From Xylanibacter oryzae DSM 17970 (GTDB lineage: Bacteria; Bacteroidota; Bacteroidia; Bacteroidales; Bacteroidaceae): DNA of 64,000 nt. Positions 44,483 to 55,200 of this stretch are shown here, one piece after another. Both the position numbers and the translations under genes were made by a program. Location: NCBI RefSeq assembly GCF_000585355.1, contig NZ_KK073873.1, positions 3,081,703-3,145,702 of the forward strand. The letters run 5' to 3'. The notes beneath the pieces were generated by a model. It saw only the letters and a program-made list of their open reading frames with translations, searched no databases and was not told where the DNA came from. How positions within the stretch are numbered: position 1 is the stretch's first letter; each line of letters opens with the position of its first letter.

Positions 44483-46582
44483 CTATGAAATAGCAGACCA
44501 GTTTATATTGTTTTTACGTAATTTTGCAAGCCTATTCCAGAGCATTTTGTAGGTGTCGCTTTGGCATAGTGGATCATTCTCTATTATAGTCTGTGCTTCG
44601 TTTCTAGCTAGCTGCACTATTTGTCCGTCGTGTGCTATATCTGCAATCTTTAGATCGAATGCCATTCCACTTTGTTGTGTACCTTCTAAATCGCCTGGAC
44701 CACGGAGTTTCAGGTCAGCTTCGGCTATTTCAAAACCGTCATTAGTATCACACATTATATCAATCCTTTTGCGTGTTTCGCTACTTAGCTTATAGCTGGT
44801 AACTAGTATACAAAAACTCTGGTCTGCACCCCTACCAACACGTCCCCTTAATTGGTGTAATTGTGATAGACCGAACCTCTCTGCATTTATTACAATCATA
44901 ACTGATGCATTAGGTACATTTACGCCTACTTCTATAACGGTGGTAGCTACAAGAATTTGTGTATTCCCCTTAACAAAATTTTGCATTTCTAATTCTTTTT
45001 CCTTTGATTTCATCTTTCCATGTACTTTACTTAGATGAAATTCAGGGAAAATTTCTTTTAATGCTTCAAATCCATCTTCTAGATTTTTAAGGTCACTCTT
45101 TTCACTCTCCTTTATAAGAGGGAATACAATATATACTTGTCTTCCTTCGTTTATTTGTTTTCTTATACCGTTATATAAAGATGTCATCTGGTTATCGAAC
45201 ACGTGGCGAGTTTCAATAGGTTTTCTACCGGGTGGCAGTTCATCAATGACACTAACATCTAGGTCACCATAAAGAGTCATAGCTAATGTTCGTGGAATTG
45301 GTGTTGCAGTCATTACAAGTACATGCGGAGGATTTAAACTTTTGTTCCATAGCTTGGCTCGTTGCGCTACACCAAAACGATGCTGCTCATCTACAACTAC
45401 TAATCCCAGGTGTTTGAATTGTACTGAATCCTCAATTACAGCATGTGTACCAATCAGTATGTCAATACTTCCATCTATTAGTCCTTGCAGTACAGCATTA
45501 CGTTTTTTACCTTTTATAATACCAGAAAGTAGTTCTACATGAACATCAATGCCATCAAGGAAACTTTTAATAGTATCAAGGTGCTGTTCGGCAAGAATTT
45601 CGGTTGGTGCCATAATACAGGTCTGATAATTATTGTCGATGGCGATCAGCATTGACATCAATGCAACAAGAGTCTTTCCACTGCCAACATCGCCTTGTAG
45701 TAGACGATTCATTTGTTTTCTACTACCAACATCAGCACGTATCTCGTGCATTACACGTTTTTGTGCACCTGTAAGTGAAAAAGGAAGATTGTCATGGTAG
45801 AACTGATTGAATTTATCTCCAACATGCTCAAAAACGTAACCTTTATACTTACGTCTATGATCACTGGCATATCTCAGAATATTAAGTTGGACATAAAAAA
45901 GTTCTTCAAACTTTAGCCTGAGTCTTGCCCTTTGAAGGTCATGAGACGTCTTAGGATAATGAATATCTCTTAATGCTTTGTCTCTAGAAACAAGATGCAA
46001 CCGTTCTGTAATGAAAGGAGGTATAGTCTCATCTATAGATTGTGAGATCTTTGTTATAAGGCTCTTTGTTAGTTTTTCAATAGACCGGCTGGTAAATCCG
46101 TGCTTCTTCATTTTTTCAGTCAATGAATAATATGGCTGCATTCCCATATCATTTAGTTGCAGTTCAGATGCTAGGTCTATGTCTGGGTGTGCTATATTGA
46201 TACGACCATTAAATACCGAAGGTTTACCAAAAACGATATAATCTGTGTTTATCTTGTAATGTTTTGTTATATATTTGCATCCCTGAAACCAGACAAGTTC
46301 AGCTATTCCATTGCCATCAGAGAAATGAGCGATAAGCCTTTGTTTGCGTGGACCCATATCGAAAGTCTCAAAACTTAGAATTTTTCCATGGATTTGTACA
46401 AAAGGCATATCGCCACTTAATTCGCTTATACTATACAATTTGCTTCGGTCAACATACTTATAAGGATAATACTCTAGCAGGTCGCCAAATGTGTTGATAC
46501 CTAATTCTTCATTTAGTATCTTTTTGCGACTAGGTCCTACGCCAGATAGAAATTGTATGTCCTGTTCAAGTATGTCTAGCAT
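44483..46582 (-). CDS. recG: ATP-dependent DNA helicase RecG
   Basis: The product is 699 aa. The N-terminal wedge/OB domain (about 60-160, VQIHGKILSFETF) is followed by the SF2 helicase with motif I LLQGDVGSGKT, motif II VVDEQHRFG, motif III TATPIPRT and motif VI QLRGRVGRG, and the RecG C-terminal part (RGPGDLEGTQQSG). It remodels stalled replication forks and Holliday junctions. The ATG overlaps the ispD stop by one base (TAATG), so it is expressed in one operon with ispD, DJ-1 and probably pdxJ. Confidence 0.96.
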   Translation of the reverse strand: MLDILEQDIQFLSGVGPSRKKILNEELGINTFGDLLEYYPYKYVDRSKLYSISELSGDMPFVQIHGKILSFETFDMGPRKQRLIAHFSDGNGIAELVWFQGCKYITKHYKINTDYIVFGKPSVFNGRINIAHPDIDLASELQLNDMGMQPYYSLTEKMKKHGFTSRSIEKLTKSLITKISQSIDETIPPFITERLHLVSRDKALRDIHYPKTSHDLQRARLRLKFEELFYVQLNILRYASDHRRKYKGYVFEHVGDKFNQFYHDNLPFSLTGAQKRVMHEIRADVGSRKQMNRLLQGDVGSGKTLVALMSMLIAIDNNYQTCIMAPTEILAEQHLDTIKSFLDGIDVHVELLSGIIKGKKRNAVLQGLIDGSIDILIGTHAVIEDSVQFKHLGLVVVDEQHRFGVAQRAKLWNKSLNPPHVLVMTATPIPRTLAMTLYGDLDVSVIDELPPGRKPIETRHVFDNQMTSLYNGIRKQINEGRQVYIVFPLIKESEKSDLKNLEDGFEALKEIFPEFHLSKVHGKMKSKEKELEMQNFVKGNTQILVATTVIEVGVNVPNASVMIVINAERFGLSQLHQLRGRVGRGADQSFCILVTSYKLSSETRKRIDIMCDTNDGFEIAEADLKLRGPGDLEGTQQSGMAFDLKIADIAHDGQIVQLARNEAQTIIENDPLCQSDTYKMLWNRLAKLRKNNINWSAIS

Positions 46583-47256
46583 TAATCTTTTAGTAAAGCC
46601 TCTGCTATTGTCAAGTCGAAAGGCGTTGTTATCTTTATATTTTCGCGGTTTCCGTCTACAAGAGTAATTTTGCCACCTAGATGTTCTACCACAGACGCAT
46701 CATCTGTAAATGAATCGCAAAACGCCTGTTTGTAAGCCTTCTTTAATAATTGTATATTGAATGTCTGTGGCGTTTGTACAAGTCTGTATTCACTTCTTGA
46801 TACAGTCTCGTTTGTTTTACCGATTAGATGACGTACAGTTTCAAAGACAGGTATTACAGGAATGACAGCATCATTAATATGTGCTGATTTATAACACCTC
46901 TCAATAACATCTAGAGATACAAAAGGGCGTACTCCATCATGTACTCCAACAATACCAAAGGCTGTATCGGGTATGAGATTCAGCCCATTTTTGACAGAAT
47001 CAAAACGTGTATTTCCTCCGTCTGCAATATCATATGGGATATCAAAACCGTATTTACTGCATAACTGATACCAATAATCGTGTTGTGAAGAAGGCAATAC
47101 CAGTATAATGTTTAGATTATCATTATACTTATGAAACTGTTCTATAGTGCGCATTAATATAGGTTTGCCGTGAATAGGCAAAAACTGTTTCGGAATATCT
47201 CCACCCATACGCAGGCCTTTGCCTCCAGCAACGATTATTATATAGTCCTTATTCAT
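46582..47256 (-). CDS. ispD: 2-C-methyl-D-erythritol 4-phosphate cytidylyltransferase IspD
   Basis: The product is 224 aa from the ATG at 47,256. The start [26 protein letters not shown] is shown only in part; the core is [12 protein letters not shown] followed by [12 protein letters not shown], the nucleotide-binding motif, with VHDGVRPFV and TDDASVVE later, all typical of IspD. It makes CDP-ME in the non-mevalonate isoprenoid pathway. Longer frames upstream in the same reading frame are false, because they run inside the DJ-1 gene. It overlaps the DJ-1 stop by 8 bases. Confidence 0.95.
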   Translation of the reverse strand: MNKDYIIIVAGGKGLRMGGDIPKQFLPIHGKPILMRTIEQFHKYNDNLNIILVLPSSQHDYWYQLCSKYGFDIPYDIADGGNTRFDSVKNGLNLIPDTAFGIVGVHDGVRPFVSLDVIERCYKSAHINDAVIPVIPVFETVRHLIGKTNETVSRSEYRLVQTPQTFNIQLLKKAYKQAFCDSFTDDASVVEHLGGKITLVDGNRENIKITTPFDLTIAEALLKD

Positions 47257-47815
47257 TACCCATGAGATGAGCAAATTGCATCTTTCTCTGTAACGTTTCT
47301 GAAGCTTCTTTGCCAACAAATGATTCCAAAATTGTATAAGCATATGGTAGGGTAGCGGCAGGTCCTTCTCCAGTAGTGATATTGCCATCAACTGTGCATA
47401 ACTCGTGAGTGTATATAGCACCTTCCATATACTTTTCAAATCCAGGAGAACAAGTCGCATGCTTTCCTTTAAGTAATCCAAGACCTCCAAGTACCATTGG
47501 AGCGGCACATATAGCTGCTATTTTTCTACCTTCAGCATTGTGCTTTAATAAAGCTCTTTTTAATCCATTATGAGCATTAAGATTAGTAGATCCTGGCATG
47601 CCACCAGGCAACATAAGCAAATCAGCATCGCTTAGATCTGTATCTTCAAACATTAAGTCTGCTTTGACTGTTATACCATGCGATGTCTCAATATATTTGC
47701 TTTCAGATATACTTACAGTCTTTATATCAATACCTGCACGACGCAGAATATCTACAGGAGCCATGCCTTCTATTTCTTCAAAACCATTAGCTAAAAATTC
47801 ATATACTTTTGCCAT
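47249..47815 (-). CDS. DJ-1 family protein (DJ-1/PfpI, YajL-like)
   Basis: The product is 188 aa. The start [13 protein letters not shown] carries the conserved Glu16 (equivalent to human DJ-1 Glu18), and the nucleophile elbow AICAAP carries Cys103; both are needed for the deglycase/glyoxalase-type chemistry described for this family. It is a small cytoplasmic protein linked to oxidative and carbonyl stress. It is encoded between pdxJ and ispD in the same direction, as in other Bacteroidales. Confidence 0.9.
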   Translation of the reverse strand: MAKVYEFLANGFEEIEGMAPVDILRRAGIDIKTVSISESKYIETSHGITVKADLMFEDTDLSDADLLMLPGGMPGSTNLNAHNGLKRALLKHNAEGRKIAAICAAPMVLGGLGLLKGKHATCSPGFEKYMEGAIYTHELCTVDGNITTGEGPAATLPYAYTILESFVGKEASETLQRKMQFAHLMGNE

Positions 47816-47825
47816 ATTGATATTT

Positions 47826-48539
47826 TTATTTTAAACAATCTAGGTATTTTTGAATAGTGTCTTTAAGTCCCATGTATAATGCGTCACATATTAAAGCATG
47901 CCCTATACTTACTTCATCTATCCAAGGAATCTGCTGATAGAAATAACCTAGGTTGACCAGGCTTAAATCGTGACCGGCATTTAGTCCAAGTCCTAATTTT
48001 TTTGCCTCTTTCGCCGCTTCAATAAAAGGTGCAATAGCAGAATCTCGATTTTTTATATACTCGCTTGCGTACGGCTCAGTATACAATTCAATTCTGTCGG
48101 TACCACATTTTTTGGCATAATCAACCATCTCTACATCAGGATCGACAAAAATAGACGTCCTTATTCCAGCTTCCTTGAATCTTCCTATTACATCAGTGAG
48201 GAAATTTATATTTTTCTTGGTATCCCAACCATGGTTACTCGTAATCTGATTGTCTGAATCGGGCACTAATGTAACTTGTGTAGGCTTTACTTCAAGCACA
48301 AGTTCTATATATTTGTCAATAGGATTACCTTCTATATTAAATTCTGTTTTTACTCTTGGACGGATATTCCTAACATCCTGATAGCGTATATGTCTTTCGT
48401 CAGGACGTGGATGCACAGTTATTCCCTGAGCGCCAAACGCCTCACAATCCAAAGCTACTTTCAATACGTCTGGATTATTACCCCCACGAGCATTGCGGAT
48501 AGTAGCTACCTTGTTAATGTTTACGCTTAATTTTGTCAT
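47826..48539 (-). CDS. pdxJ: Pyridoxine 5'-phosphate synthase PdxJ
   Basis: The product is 237 aa. It begins [21 protein letters not shown] with the typical [13 protein letters not shown] motif and contains [25 protein letters not shown] and a C-terminal VSIGHAL phosphate-binding loop. It closes the pyridoxine ring in the DXP-dependent vitamin B6 pathway. It lies 10 bases upstream of the DJ-1 gene and divergent from nadK, with which it shares a 141-bp promoter region. In many Bacteroides relatives exbB/exbD/tonB genes lie between pdxJ and the DJ-1 gene; they are absent here. Confidence 0.96.
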   Translation of the reverse strand: MTKLSVNINKVATIRNARGGNNPDVLKVALDCEAFGAQGITVHPRPDERHIRYQDVRNIRPRVKTEFNIEGNPIDKYIELVLEVKPTQVTLVPDSDNQITSNHGWDTKKNINFLTDVIGRFKEAGIRTSIFVDPDVEMVDYAKKCGTDRIELYTEPYASEYIKNRDSAIAPFIEAAKEAKKLGLGLNAGHDLSLVNLGYFYQQIPWIDEVSIGHALICDALYMGLKDTIQKYLDCLK

Positions 48540-48589
48540 TTTTACTTAATTATTTAATCTTTTCTTTCTTCGTTTTAATCAAAAAAATG

Positions 48590-48597
48590 TATTTTTG
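48590..48597 (+). promoter_or_regulatory. Promoter box of nadK
   Basis: TATTTTTG followed by CAACG in the pdxJ/nadK divergent gap, 83 bases before the nadK ATG. A mirror box on the minus strand (TATTTTTG at 48,614-48,621) could serve pdxJ. Confidence 0.5.
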
Positions 48598-48680
48598 CAA
48601 CGAAAACTATCGGCAAAAATACAAAATGTTTGTCAAATAACAATATTGGTGATTGATAAAGATAATAAAAACAATTAAAA

Positions 48681-49568
48681 ATGTCATTACGTAAATTGAA
48701 ATTCGCCATTTTTGGTAATATATACCAAGCTAAGAAGTCGGCATCTGTACAGACCATCCTTTCTTATCTTTCAGAACATAAGGCAGAGGTTTATGTGGAG
48801 AAAGCATATTATCGTTTCTTGACAGAAATTGAACATCTTAAAGTAGATGCCAGTGGTATCTTTTACAATGACGATTTTAATGCTGATTTTGTTATTTCTA
48901 TGGGTGGAGATGGAACATTCCTGAAGGCGGCCTGTCATGTAGGTAATAAAAATATACCAATTTTAGGCGTAAATATGGGCCGCCTTGGTTTTCTAGCCGA
49001 TGTAAGCCCATATGAAATAGAACGGTGCCTAGATGCATTGTACAGCGGTGAATATACTATAGAAGACAGAACCGTTATTAAAATTGAAACAGATGGTGAC
49101 CAGCTTGAGTGTTATGATTGTGCATTAAATGACATTGCCGTACTTAAGCGTGACAATGCTTCAATGATAAGTATTCGTGTAACAATTAATGGTGAATATC
49201 TTACAACATATGAAGCCGATGGAGTGATAGTAAGTACTCCTACAGGTTCTACAGCATATTCATTATCTAATGGAGGACCTATACTTACACCGCATTCTGG
49301 AGTATTGTCTATGACCGCAGTAGCACCGCATAGCCTTAATATACGCCCTATCGTAATACCTGATGATTCTGAAATATGTCTGGCCGTTGAGAGTCGCAGT
49401 CATAACTTTCTTGTTGCAATAGATGGAAGCTCTGAAAAATGTAAAGAGGGCACTAAACTTGTTATACGCAAGGCTCCATATAATATAAAGATAGTAAAGA
49501 GAAATGGTTTTAGTTATTATCATACACTACGCGAAAAGTTGATGTGGGGCGCAGATACAAGAAGATAA
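48681..49568 (+). CDS. nadK: NAD kinase
   Basis: The product is 295 aa. It carries the NAD kinase signature GGDGTFLKAA with the catalytic-type Asp, then LGVNMGRLGFLADV, ALNDIAVLKR and the glycine-rich TPTGSTAYSLSNGGP. It phosphorylates NAD to NADP in the cytoplasm. The ATG is preceded by TAAAA and there is no strong ribosome binding site, as usual in this phylum. The ABC exporter gene follows one base after the stop, so they share a transcript. Confidence 0.96.
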   Translation: MSLRKLKFAIFGNIYQAKKSASVQTILSYLSEHKAEVYVEKAYYRFLTEIEHLKVDASGIFYNDDFNADFVISMGGDGTFLKAACHVGNKNIPILGVNMGRLGFLADVSPYEIERCLDALYSGEYTIEDRTVIKIETDGDQLECYDCALNDIAVLKRDNASMISIRVTINGEYLTTYEADGVIVSTPTGSTAYSLSNGGPILTPHSGVLSMTAVAPHSLNIRPIVIPDDSEICLAVESRSHNFLVAIDGSSEKCKEGTKLVIRKAPYNIKIVKRNGFSYYHTLREKLMWGADTRR

Positions 49569-49569
49569 T

Positions 49570-51234
49570 ATGAATTTTAACTCTTTACTGGGAATAAATA
49601 ATAGTAAATATTCATATCCAATTATATTCAAATGGCTTTGGCGGTCATTTATAGGATTTCGCGTCAATATTTTTCTTAATACTGTTATTGGATTATTGAA
49701 TGTCTCAGTCAGTCTTTTTACTGTGTGGGCTGTACAGCATGCTATAGACGTTGCCTCGGGTGCTATATTAGGTTCTGTATATTGTGCAGTTGGCATTATC
49801 GGTATACTCATATTCTTTAATTTTATAATTGACATTGCTAGCACATGGGTGAAAAATCTATTGGGAGTTAGAGCTCAGAATCTTATGCGACAGCGAATGC
49901 TTGATCGTATATTATGTTCTGAGTGGTGTGGACGTGAAGACATTCATAGTGGTGATTTATTGAACAGATTAGAATTTGATGTCAATAATGTTGTTACGTT
50001 TCTTACAGAAACTATACCCAATACAGTATCGGTAATAATCTTATTTTTAGGTGCGTTCTTTTATCTGTTAAATATGGATACGACATTGGCTTTGATAATA
50101 GTGGCAATAACACCTTTATTTATACTTATAAGTAAATTGTATCTTGGTAAGATGCGTGGCTTTATTCGAAAAGTGCGTGATTCGGAAAGTAGAGTACAGA
50201 GCATTTTGCAGGAAACAGTACAACATAAAATGTTGATAAAAACATTGGAGTGTAATGATTTGATGGTTGACAAACTTAAAAAGACACAAAGTGAATTGAG
50301 CCGTAATGTTGTTAAACGTACCATATTTTCAGTTTTCTCAAATCTAGTGCTGAATTCTGGTTTTGAATTGGGTTATATTTTAGCTTTTTTATGGGGTGCA
50401 ATTAGAATGAGCCATCATACATTGACATTTGGTGGAATGACGGCATTTTTACAATTGGTCAATAGAATTCAAGGACCGGCACGCAATCTTACCAAAATAA
50501 TACCAGCTTTTGTCTCTGTATCCATAGCTACTGAAAGGTTGATTGAATTAGAGAAACCACCATTGGAAAAACAGGGTAGGCGTATTCAGATAAAATCACC
50601 AGTGGGCATCCGTCTTCATAATATATCATATATGTATAATGGCTGTGAACCGAATGTTATAGATAACTTATCTTTTGATTTTAAGCCATGTTCTTGTACT
50701 GCAGTTATTGGTGAAACGGGTTCGGGGAAGACTACCTTGTTACATCTTATTCTAGCCTTACTGCGACCAAAAGAAGGTAAAATAGAATTATATGGAACAG
50801 ATGAAACTTTTGATAATAGTCCACTTTTACGTTGCAACTTTATTTATGTACCACAAGGCAATACAATATTAAGTGGAACCATTCGTGACAATCTTAGATT
50901 AGGAAAATTTGATGCGACTGACAATGAACTTGCGGAAGTCTTGCACATCTCTTGTGCCGACTTCGTTTTTGATTTGCCTTTTGGTTTAGATACATTTTGT
51001 TATGAACAAGGTACTAGGCTCAGTGAAGGTCAGGCGCAAAGAATAGCTATCGCTAGAGCCTTGTTGCGTAACCGCAGTATAATGCTTCTAGATGAGGCTA
51101 CCAGTGCTCTAGATATAAAAACTGAACGCCATTTACTTCATAATATTATGTCATTACAAGATAAGACAATAATATTTATTACTCATCGCAAAGCTGTATT
51201 TGACTATTGTGATCAAATCTTAGATATTAAGTAA
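49570..51234 (+). CDS. ABC exporter, fused membrane and ATP-binding domains
   Basis: The product is 554 aa. The N-terminal half has about six membrane helices of the type I exporter fold (ABC_membrane). The C-terminal ATPase has Walker A GETGSGKTT, the Q loop (VPQGNTIL), signature LSEGQAQRIA, Walker B IMLLDEATSALD and the switch His (ITHRK). It is a half-transporter that must form a homodimer. No accessory genes are beside it, so substrate (lipid, peptide or drug) is unknown. Coupling to nadK is by position only. Confidence 0.92.
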   Translation: MNFNSLLGINNSKYSYPIIFKWLWRSFIGFRVNIFLNTVIGLLNVSVSLFTVWAVQHAIDVASGAILGSVYCAVGIIGILIFFNFIIDIASTWVKNLLGVRAQNLMRQRMLDRILCSEWCGREDIHSGDLLNRLEFDVNNVVTFLTETIPNTVSVIILFLGAFFYLLNMDTTLALIIVAITPLFILISKLYLGKMRGFIRKVRDSESRVQSILQETVQHKMLIKTLECNDLMVDKLKKTQSELSRNVVKRTIFSVFSNLVLNSGFELGYILAFLWGAIRMSHHTLTFGGMTAFLQLVNRIQGPARNLTKIIPAFVSVSIATERLIELEKPPLEKQGRRIQIKSPVGIRLHNISYMYNGCEPNVIDNLSFDFKPCSCTAVIGETGSGKTTLLHLILALLRPKEGKIELYGTDETFDNSPLLRCNFIYVPQGNTILSGTIRDNLRLGKFDATDNELAEVLHISCADFVFDLPFGLDTFCYEQGTRLSEGQAQRIAIARALLRNRSIMLLDEATSALDIKTERHLLHNIMSLQDKTIIFITHRKAVFDYCDQILDIK

Positions 51235-51305
51235 AATCAGAATATTGCCTGAGTAGGTCTTTTTTTGATAGTTTGAAAATATTAAATTGTGTATAGTATT
51301 ATATA

Positions 51306-52124
51306 CTATTTCAGATAATATAATGCAGCTCCAATTGCAGTACAAAATTCTGAATATTTAGGAATAAAAAAATGTACCCCATATAGCTTTTCCATTATTG
51401 GGAATACAGTTTTGCATAAAGGCAACAATGTAAGGTTACCTATTAAGACAAAGTCTCTTACATCACTGTTAAGAGCTGATAATATTGAAGAGCTTCCGAT
51501 AGACTGTAATGTCATATATATAAGGCCTAAAGCGATGTCTTCTCGCGGTGCATTACTAGCTGATTTTCCAAATAGAGAAGCCGTTGCATCCATTGGAAGC
51601 CCGGGTAAAGGTTTTGCGCTTATATCACCTATAAGCAGGTTTATATTTGATATGTCACCGTTTGTCGCAAGATCAGATACTTCATTTATATCTCCGGTTT
51701 GTAGTAGTAATCTTGATAGTCCTTGAAGTGTTCCACCGCCAATACCGATACCTCCTATATGTTTAATCTTGTCGCCTTCACATCTTACAAAAGATGTCCC
51801 GGTACCCATGCTTACAACAATAATACGATTTAATCCAGATTCGTATTCTGCCCCCAGTCCGTCAGCAATAAATTCTTCTGCTTTTCCAGTTGGTAATCCG
51901 TATATTGGTGAGTCAATATAAGCACTCCCTACACCTGTAAGCATAACTTTTTCTATATCTCCTAATCCTATGTTATTGTCATATAGATATTTTCCAAAAG
52001 CTCCGTATAAAGATGTTACAGGGTCAGCCGCAGTTATTCTTATTGGCGATATAACATTGCCATTTTCTATTCCGACAATTTTGGTAGTGCTAATACCTAC
52101 ATCTATTCCTATTACGATGCCCAT
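51306..52124 (-). CDS. coaW: Type II pantothenate kinase
   Basis: The product is 272 aa. It is an ASKHA-fold kinase with the phosphate-1 loop IGIDVGISTTKI, adenosine-type loop SMGTGTSF, and IGGGTLQGLSRLLL, the pattern of the eukaryotic/Staphylococcus-like PanK II (CoaW) rather than CoaA or CoaX. It phosphorylates pantothenate, the first step of coenzyme A synthesis. A consensus promoter lies upstream (52,176-52,206). The type II class is resistant to CoA feedback in Staphylococcus; whether that holds here is unknown. The gene stands alone. Confidence 0.85.
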   Translation of the reverse strand: MGIVIGIDVGISTTKIVGIENGNVISPIRITAADPVTSLYGAFGKYLYDNNIGLGDIEKVMLTGVGSAYIDSPIYGLPTGKAEEFIADGLGAEYESGLNRIIVVSMGTGTSFVRCEGDKIKHIGGIGIGGGTLQGLSRLLLQTGDINEVSDLATNGDISNINLLIGDISAKPLPGLPMDATASLFGKSASNAPREDIALGLIYMTLQSIGSSSILSALNSDVRDFVLIGNLTLLPLCKTVFPIMEKLYGVHFFIPKYSEFCTAIGAALYYLK

Positions 52125-52175
52125 ATAATATAGTTTTTATATTGATCAGTTATGTGAAATTTTGTTTATACGCTG

Positions 52176-52206
52176 CAAAGATAATGCAAAATTCTGATAG
52201 AACAAA
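52176..52206 (-). promoter_or_regulatory. Promoter of the pantothenate kinase gene
   Basis: Minus-strand TTTG (52,203-52,206), 19 nt, TATCTTTG (52,176-52,183), followed by CAGCG, 51 bases before the ATG. Confidence 0.7.
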
Positions 52207-52236
52207 AGTATCGTAATATAATATTATTAATTGATA

Positions 52237-55200
52237 TTATATATTCGTCAGTACTTCTAATATATATCTTATACTCCCGTCTTGGTCTTCGACTTTATAA
52301 CTCTTTCCTTTCAATAACTCAGCGGTCAACTTAACCATTTGCCAGCTTAGTGATATGTCCTTTCTTTCATTTTGTGGTATACTACCTGTATGAGAAGTTA
52401 TAAAAGAAATTGATTTATATCCGGATTTATAAGATAAATATATATAATTAGACGTGCTATTCGCAGATGCAATTTCTATAAGCGAATTGATGGCAGCTTC
52501 AAGTCTTGATTTATCCGATATTATAGTCTTACAATGTTCAACATCATTTGTATCAGAATTTAGTTTAATATTAGTTTTGTGATTATTTAATTCAAAGGAA
52601 CATACTATTTCATGACATAAATCATAAACAATTATATTACTCATTTTCGGACTATATGTACCACTTTCCAATTTAGATACATCAAGCACTTTATCTACAA
52701 GTTTGTGCAAGTAATCCGCGTTATTATGCAATATATGCATAGCCTCGTCTTTTTGTGACTTTAGAATTATCTTTTCAGAATTATTTAATTCTTTATTTAT
52801 CATTATTATGTTATTGATAGGTTTTCTTATTTCTTTATTTATATTTTCAAAGAAATTGTTTTTCTCTTTTTCAGCATCTTGTGCTTTTTTAGCTGCATAA
52901 GCCATCTCTTTAGCTTTAGTTTGTACATGGTAAATAACTATAATCGTGCAAACTATAATAAATAATGCTGCGAAACTTATAGTAGAACTCCTGTATTTGG
53001 CCTGTTCCATTGCTAGTATCCTCTGTTTCTGTTCGCCGGTTCTTATTATGTTTTGTCTATTAAGTTTCTCTTTATTATTTTGGAATTTTAGTTCTTGAAG
53101 CTTCAGCAAAGCTTTAGCCTGTCTGTTGTTTATGTCAGCATGCATTAGGACCCATTCTGACTGCTCGTTTTTCATCATCAGGATTTTCTTAGTATTATTC
53201 GCATTTTCTATTTCAGTATGGATGTTATGCATAGCCAATCTATTTTTATCTCTCATTGCTTGTTTGTAATCAAACTGGCTTATATAATAATAGTGATTTG
53301 ACATAGGGTCTGACTTCAGCCATTTTGTATATCTTATGACATCATATTTTAATTGAACGTTCGCTTTTTCATATTCTCCAATATAATAATAGTAAAGTGC
53401 TAAATTGTATTTAGTATTATCAGAGTCTTCTGTCTTTAATAACTCTTCCAATGCTTTTTCTCTGTCTTTCAATATATAAAGATAAAAAAAATACATAGAC
53501 TCATGATAGTTAGAATATTTTGCTGAATTGGGGTAATCACGTAGTATCTTTTTTATTTCAGATTCAGTACGTATGGCATTAATAGTCTGTCCCATTTTTG
53601 AATAACATTCCAGTAAGCCGATGAGTGGATGTATTTTATATACATCTGAACTTGGCATTTCTATAGACCTTTTAAGCCATGTTGCGGCATTCTCATTATT
53701 ACCTAGTAGTCTATAACAATTTCCGATCATTATATAGTCTAGATTTTTAAATACTTTAGTGTAATCAATGGCTTTAATATAATATGAGAGTGCTGTTCCG
53801 TAACGTTTTTGTACAAAATAGAAAGTCCCGAGATTGTAAAATAATAATCCTGTGCCTGTAATGTCATTGGTCTTTTCAGTCATCGCTTTGAACTTTTTCA
53901 ACTGTGACATTGCTTTATCTAATTCGTTTTTTAAAAGATAATAGTTAATAACAGTACTCCATGAATTGAACATGCAGCTATATTGTTTATGCTTTAAAGA
54001 GAATATTTTACAGACATTGGCATTTTTCAACATGAGAGATTCTTTCCTAAGATTAAAATAACATTTTGTTCTTAGCTCTAAAGCATTTCCTTCAGCTTTT
54101 ATGTTATGGGCTTTCCTGGCCATTATGATCATTGTATCCGTCATCGCAATGCTCTTTTCCTCGTATTGGTTGTTTTCAATAGCCCATTGATATTTTTGGA
54201 GATTGCTTTTACTTTTATTAATTTCTGCTGAGTATGATGGTAAAAAAGAACACAGAAACAATAGTATTGCAAAAAATTTGTTATTAATAGGATGGTCAAA
54301 AATGAATTTTGCCCCTTTTTTGTATTCTTTATCAAGATAAATTTGACCATGTAGAAGACCTGATATTATTTTGCATATATGTAGCCCAAGTCCATTTCCT
54401 GTTTTTGACTTGTCAAGCATGCGGAAACGTTCAAAAATTTTATCGGCATCCTCAGGCTTTATTCCGCATCCGGTATCTGTAACAGTGAATCTAACAACAT
54501 CTGATAATACATCATATGATAATGTTATGTTGCCGGTTCTTGTATATTTGCAGGCGTTAGTGAGAAAATTGATAAGGATCTGCTGGAGTCTCTGTTCGTC
54601 AGTGTGTAGAAAAAAAAGGTTAGTTGGATTGAACCTTGTCCTTAATTCAACCCCATCTGCTTGGCGTCCTCTAATGCTTTCAATTGTTGTTTTGCATAAA
54701 TGTTGGATATCAGAATCAACCCAGTTCAATTTGTATGAACCGCTTTCAAGATTCGATAAATCAAGAACATCATTTACTAGAGTTATAAGCAGATTACTGT
54801 TCGTGGAAATCATGTTAATTATTTCGGCTCTTTCTTTAGATGAAATATTGTTTTCAATGTCTGAACAAAGTAAATCATTAAACCCTATGATAGCATTAAG
54901 AGGACTTCTTATTTCGTGGTTCATATTTTGGAAAAATAAGCTCTTTGTCTTTTCCGCTTTTTCCGCTTTTTCTTTTTTATATTTCAGTTCTTTCTGTTCA
55001 TCAAGCTTATATATAATATAAAGAAAAAAAAGAATAAAAGTAGCTGTTGCTAATGTAACTATTAATGAATTTTCCCATAGTTCTTTTTGTTTTACAAACA
55101 GATATTCTCTTTTTTGTTGCTCTGTCGTTATTTTCGCGTTTTTGATGAGATTATTTTGTCTTTGTATCTCTACACGTTTTGCCGCTAACTGACTTAGCAT

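Noticed and set aside
46582..47508. Long IspD version starting at 47,508
   Set aside because: The extra 84 residues lie inside the DJ-1 gene in another frame and have no IspD character. The ATG at 47,256 matches the family start.
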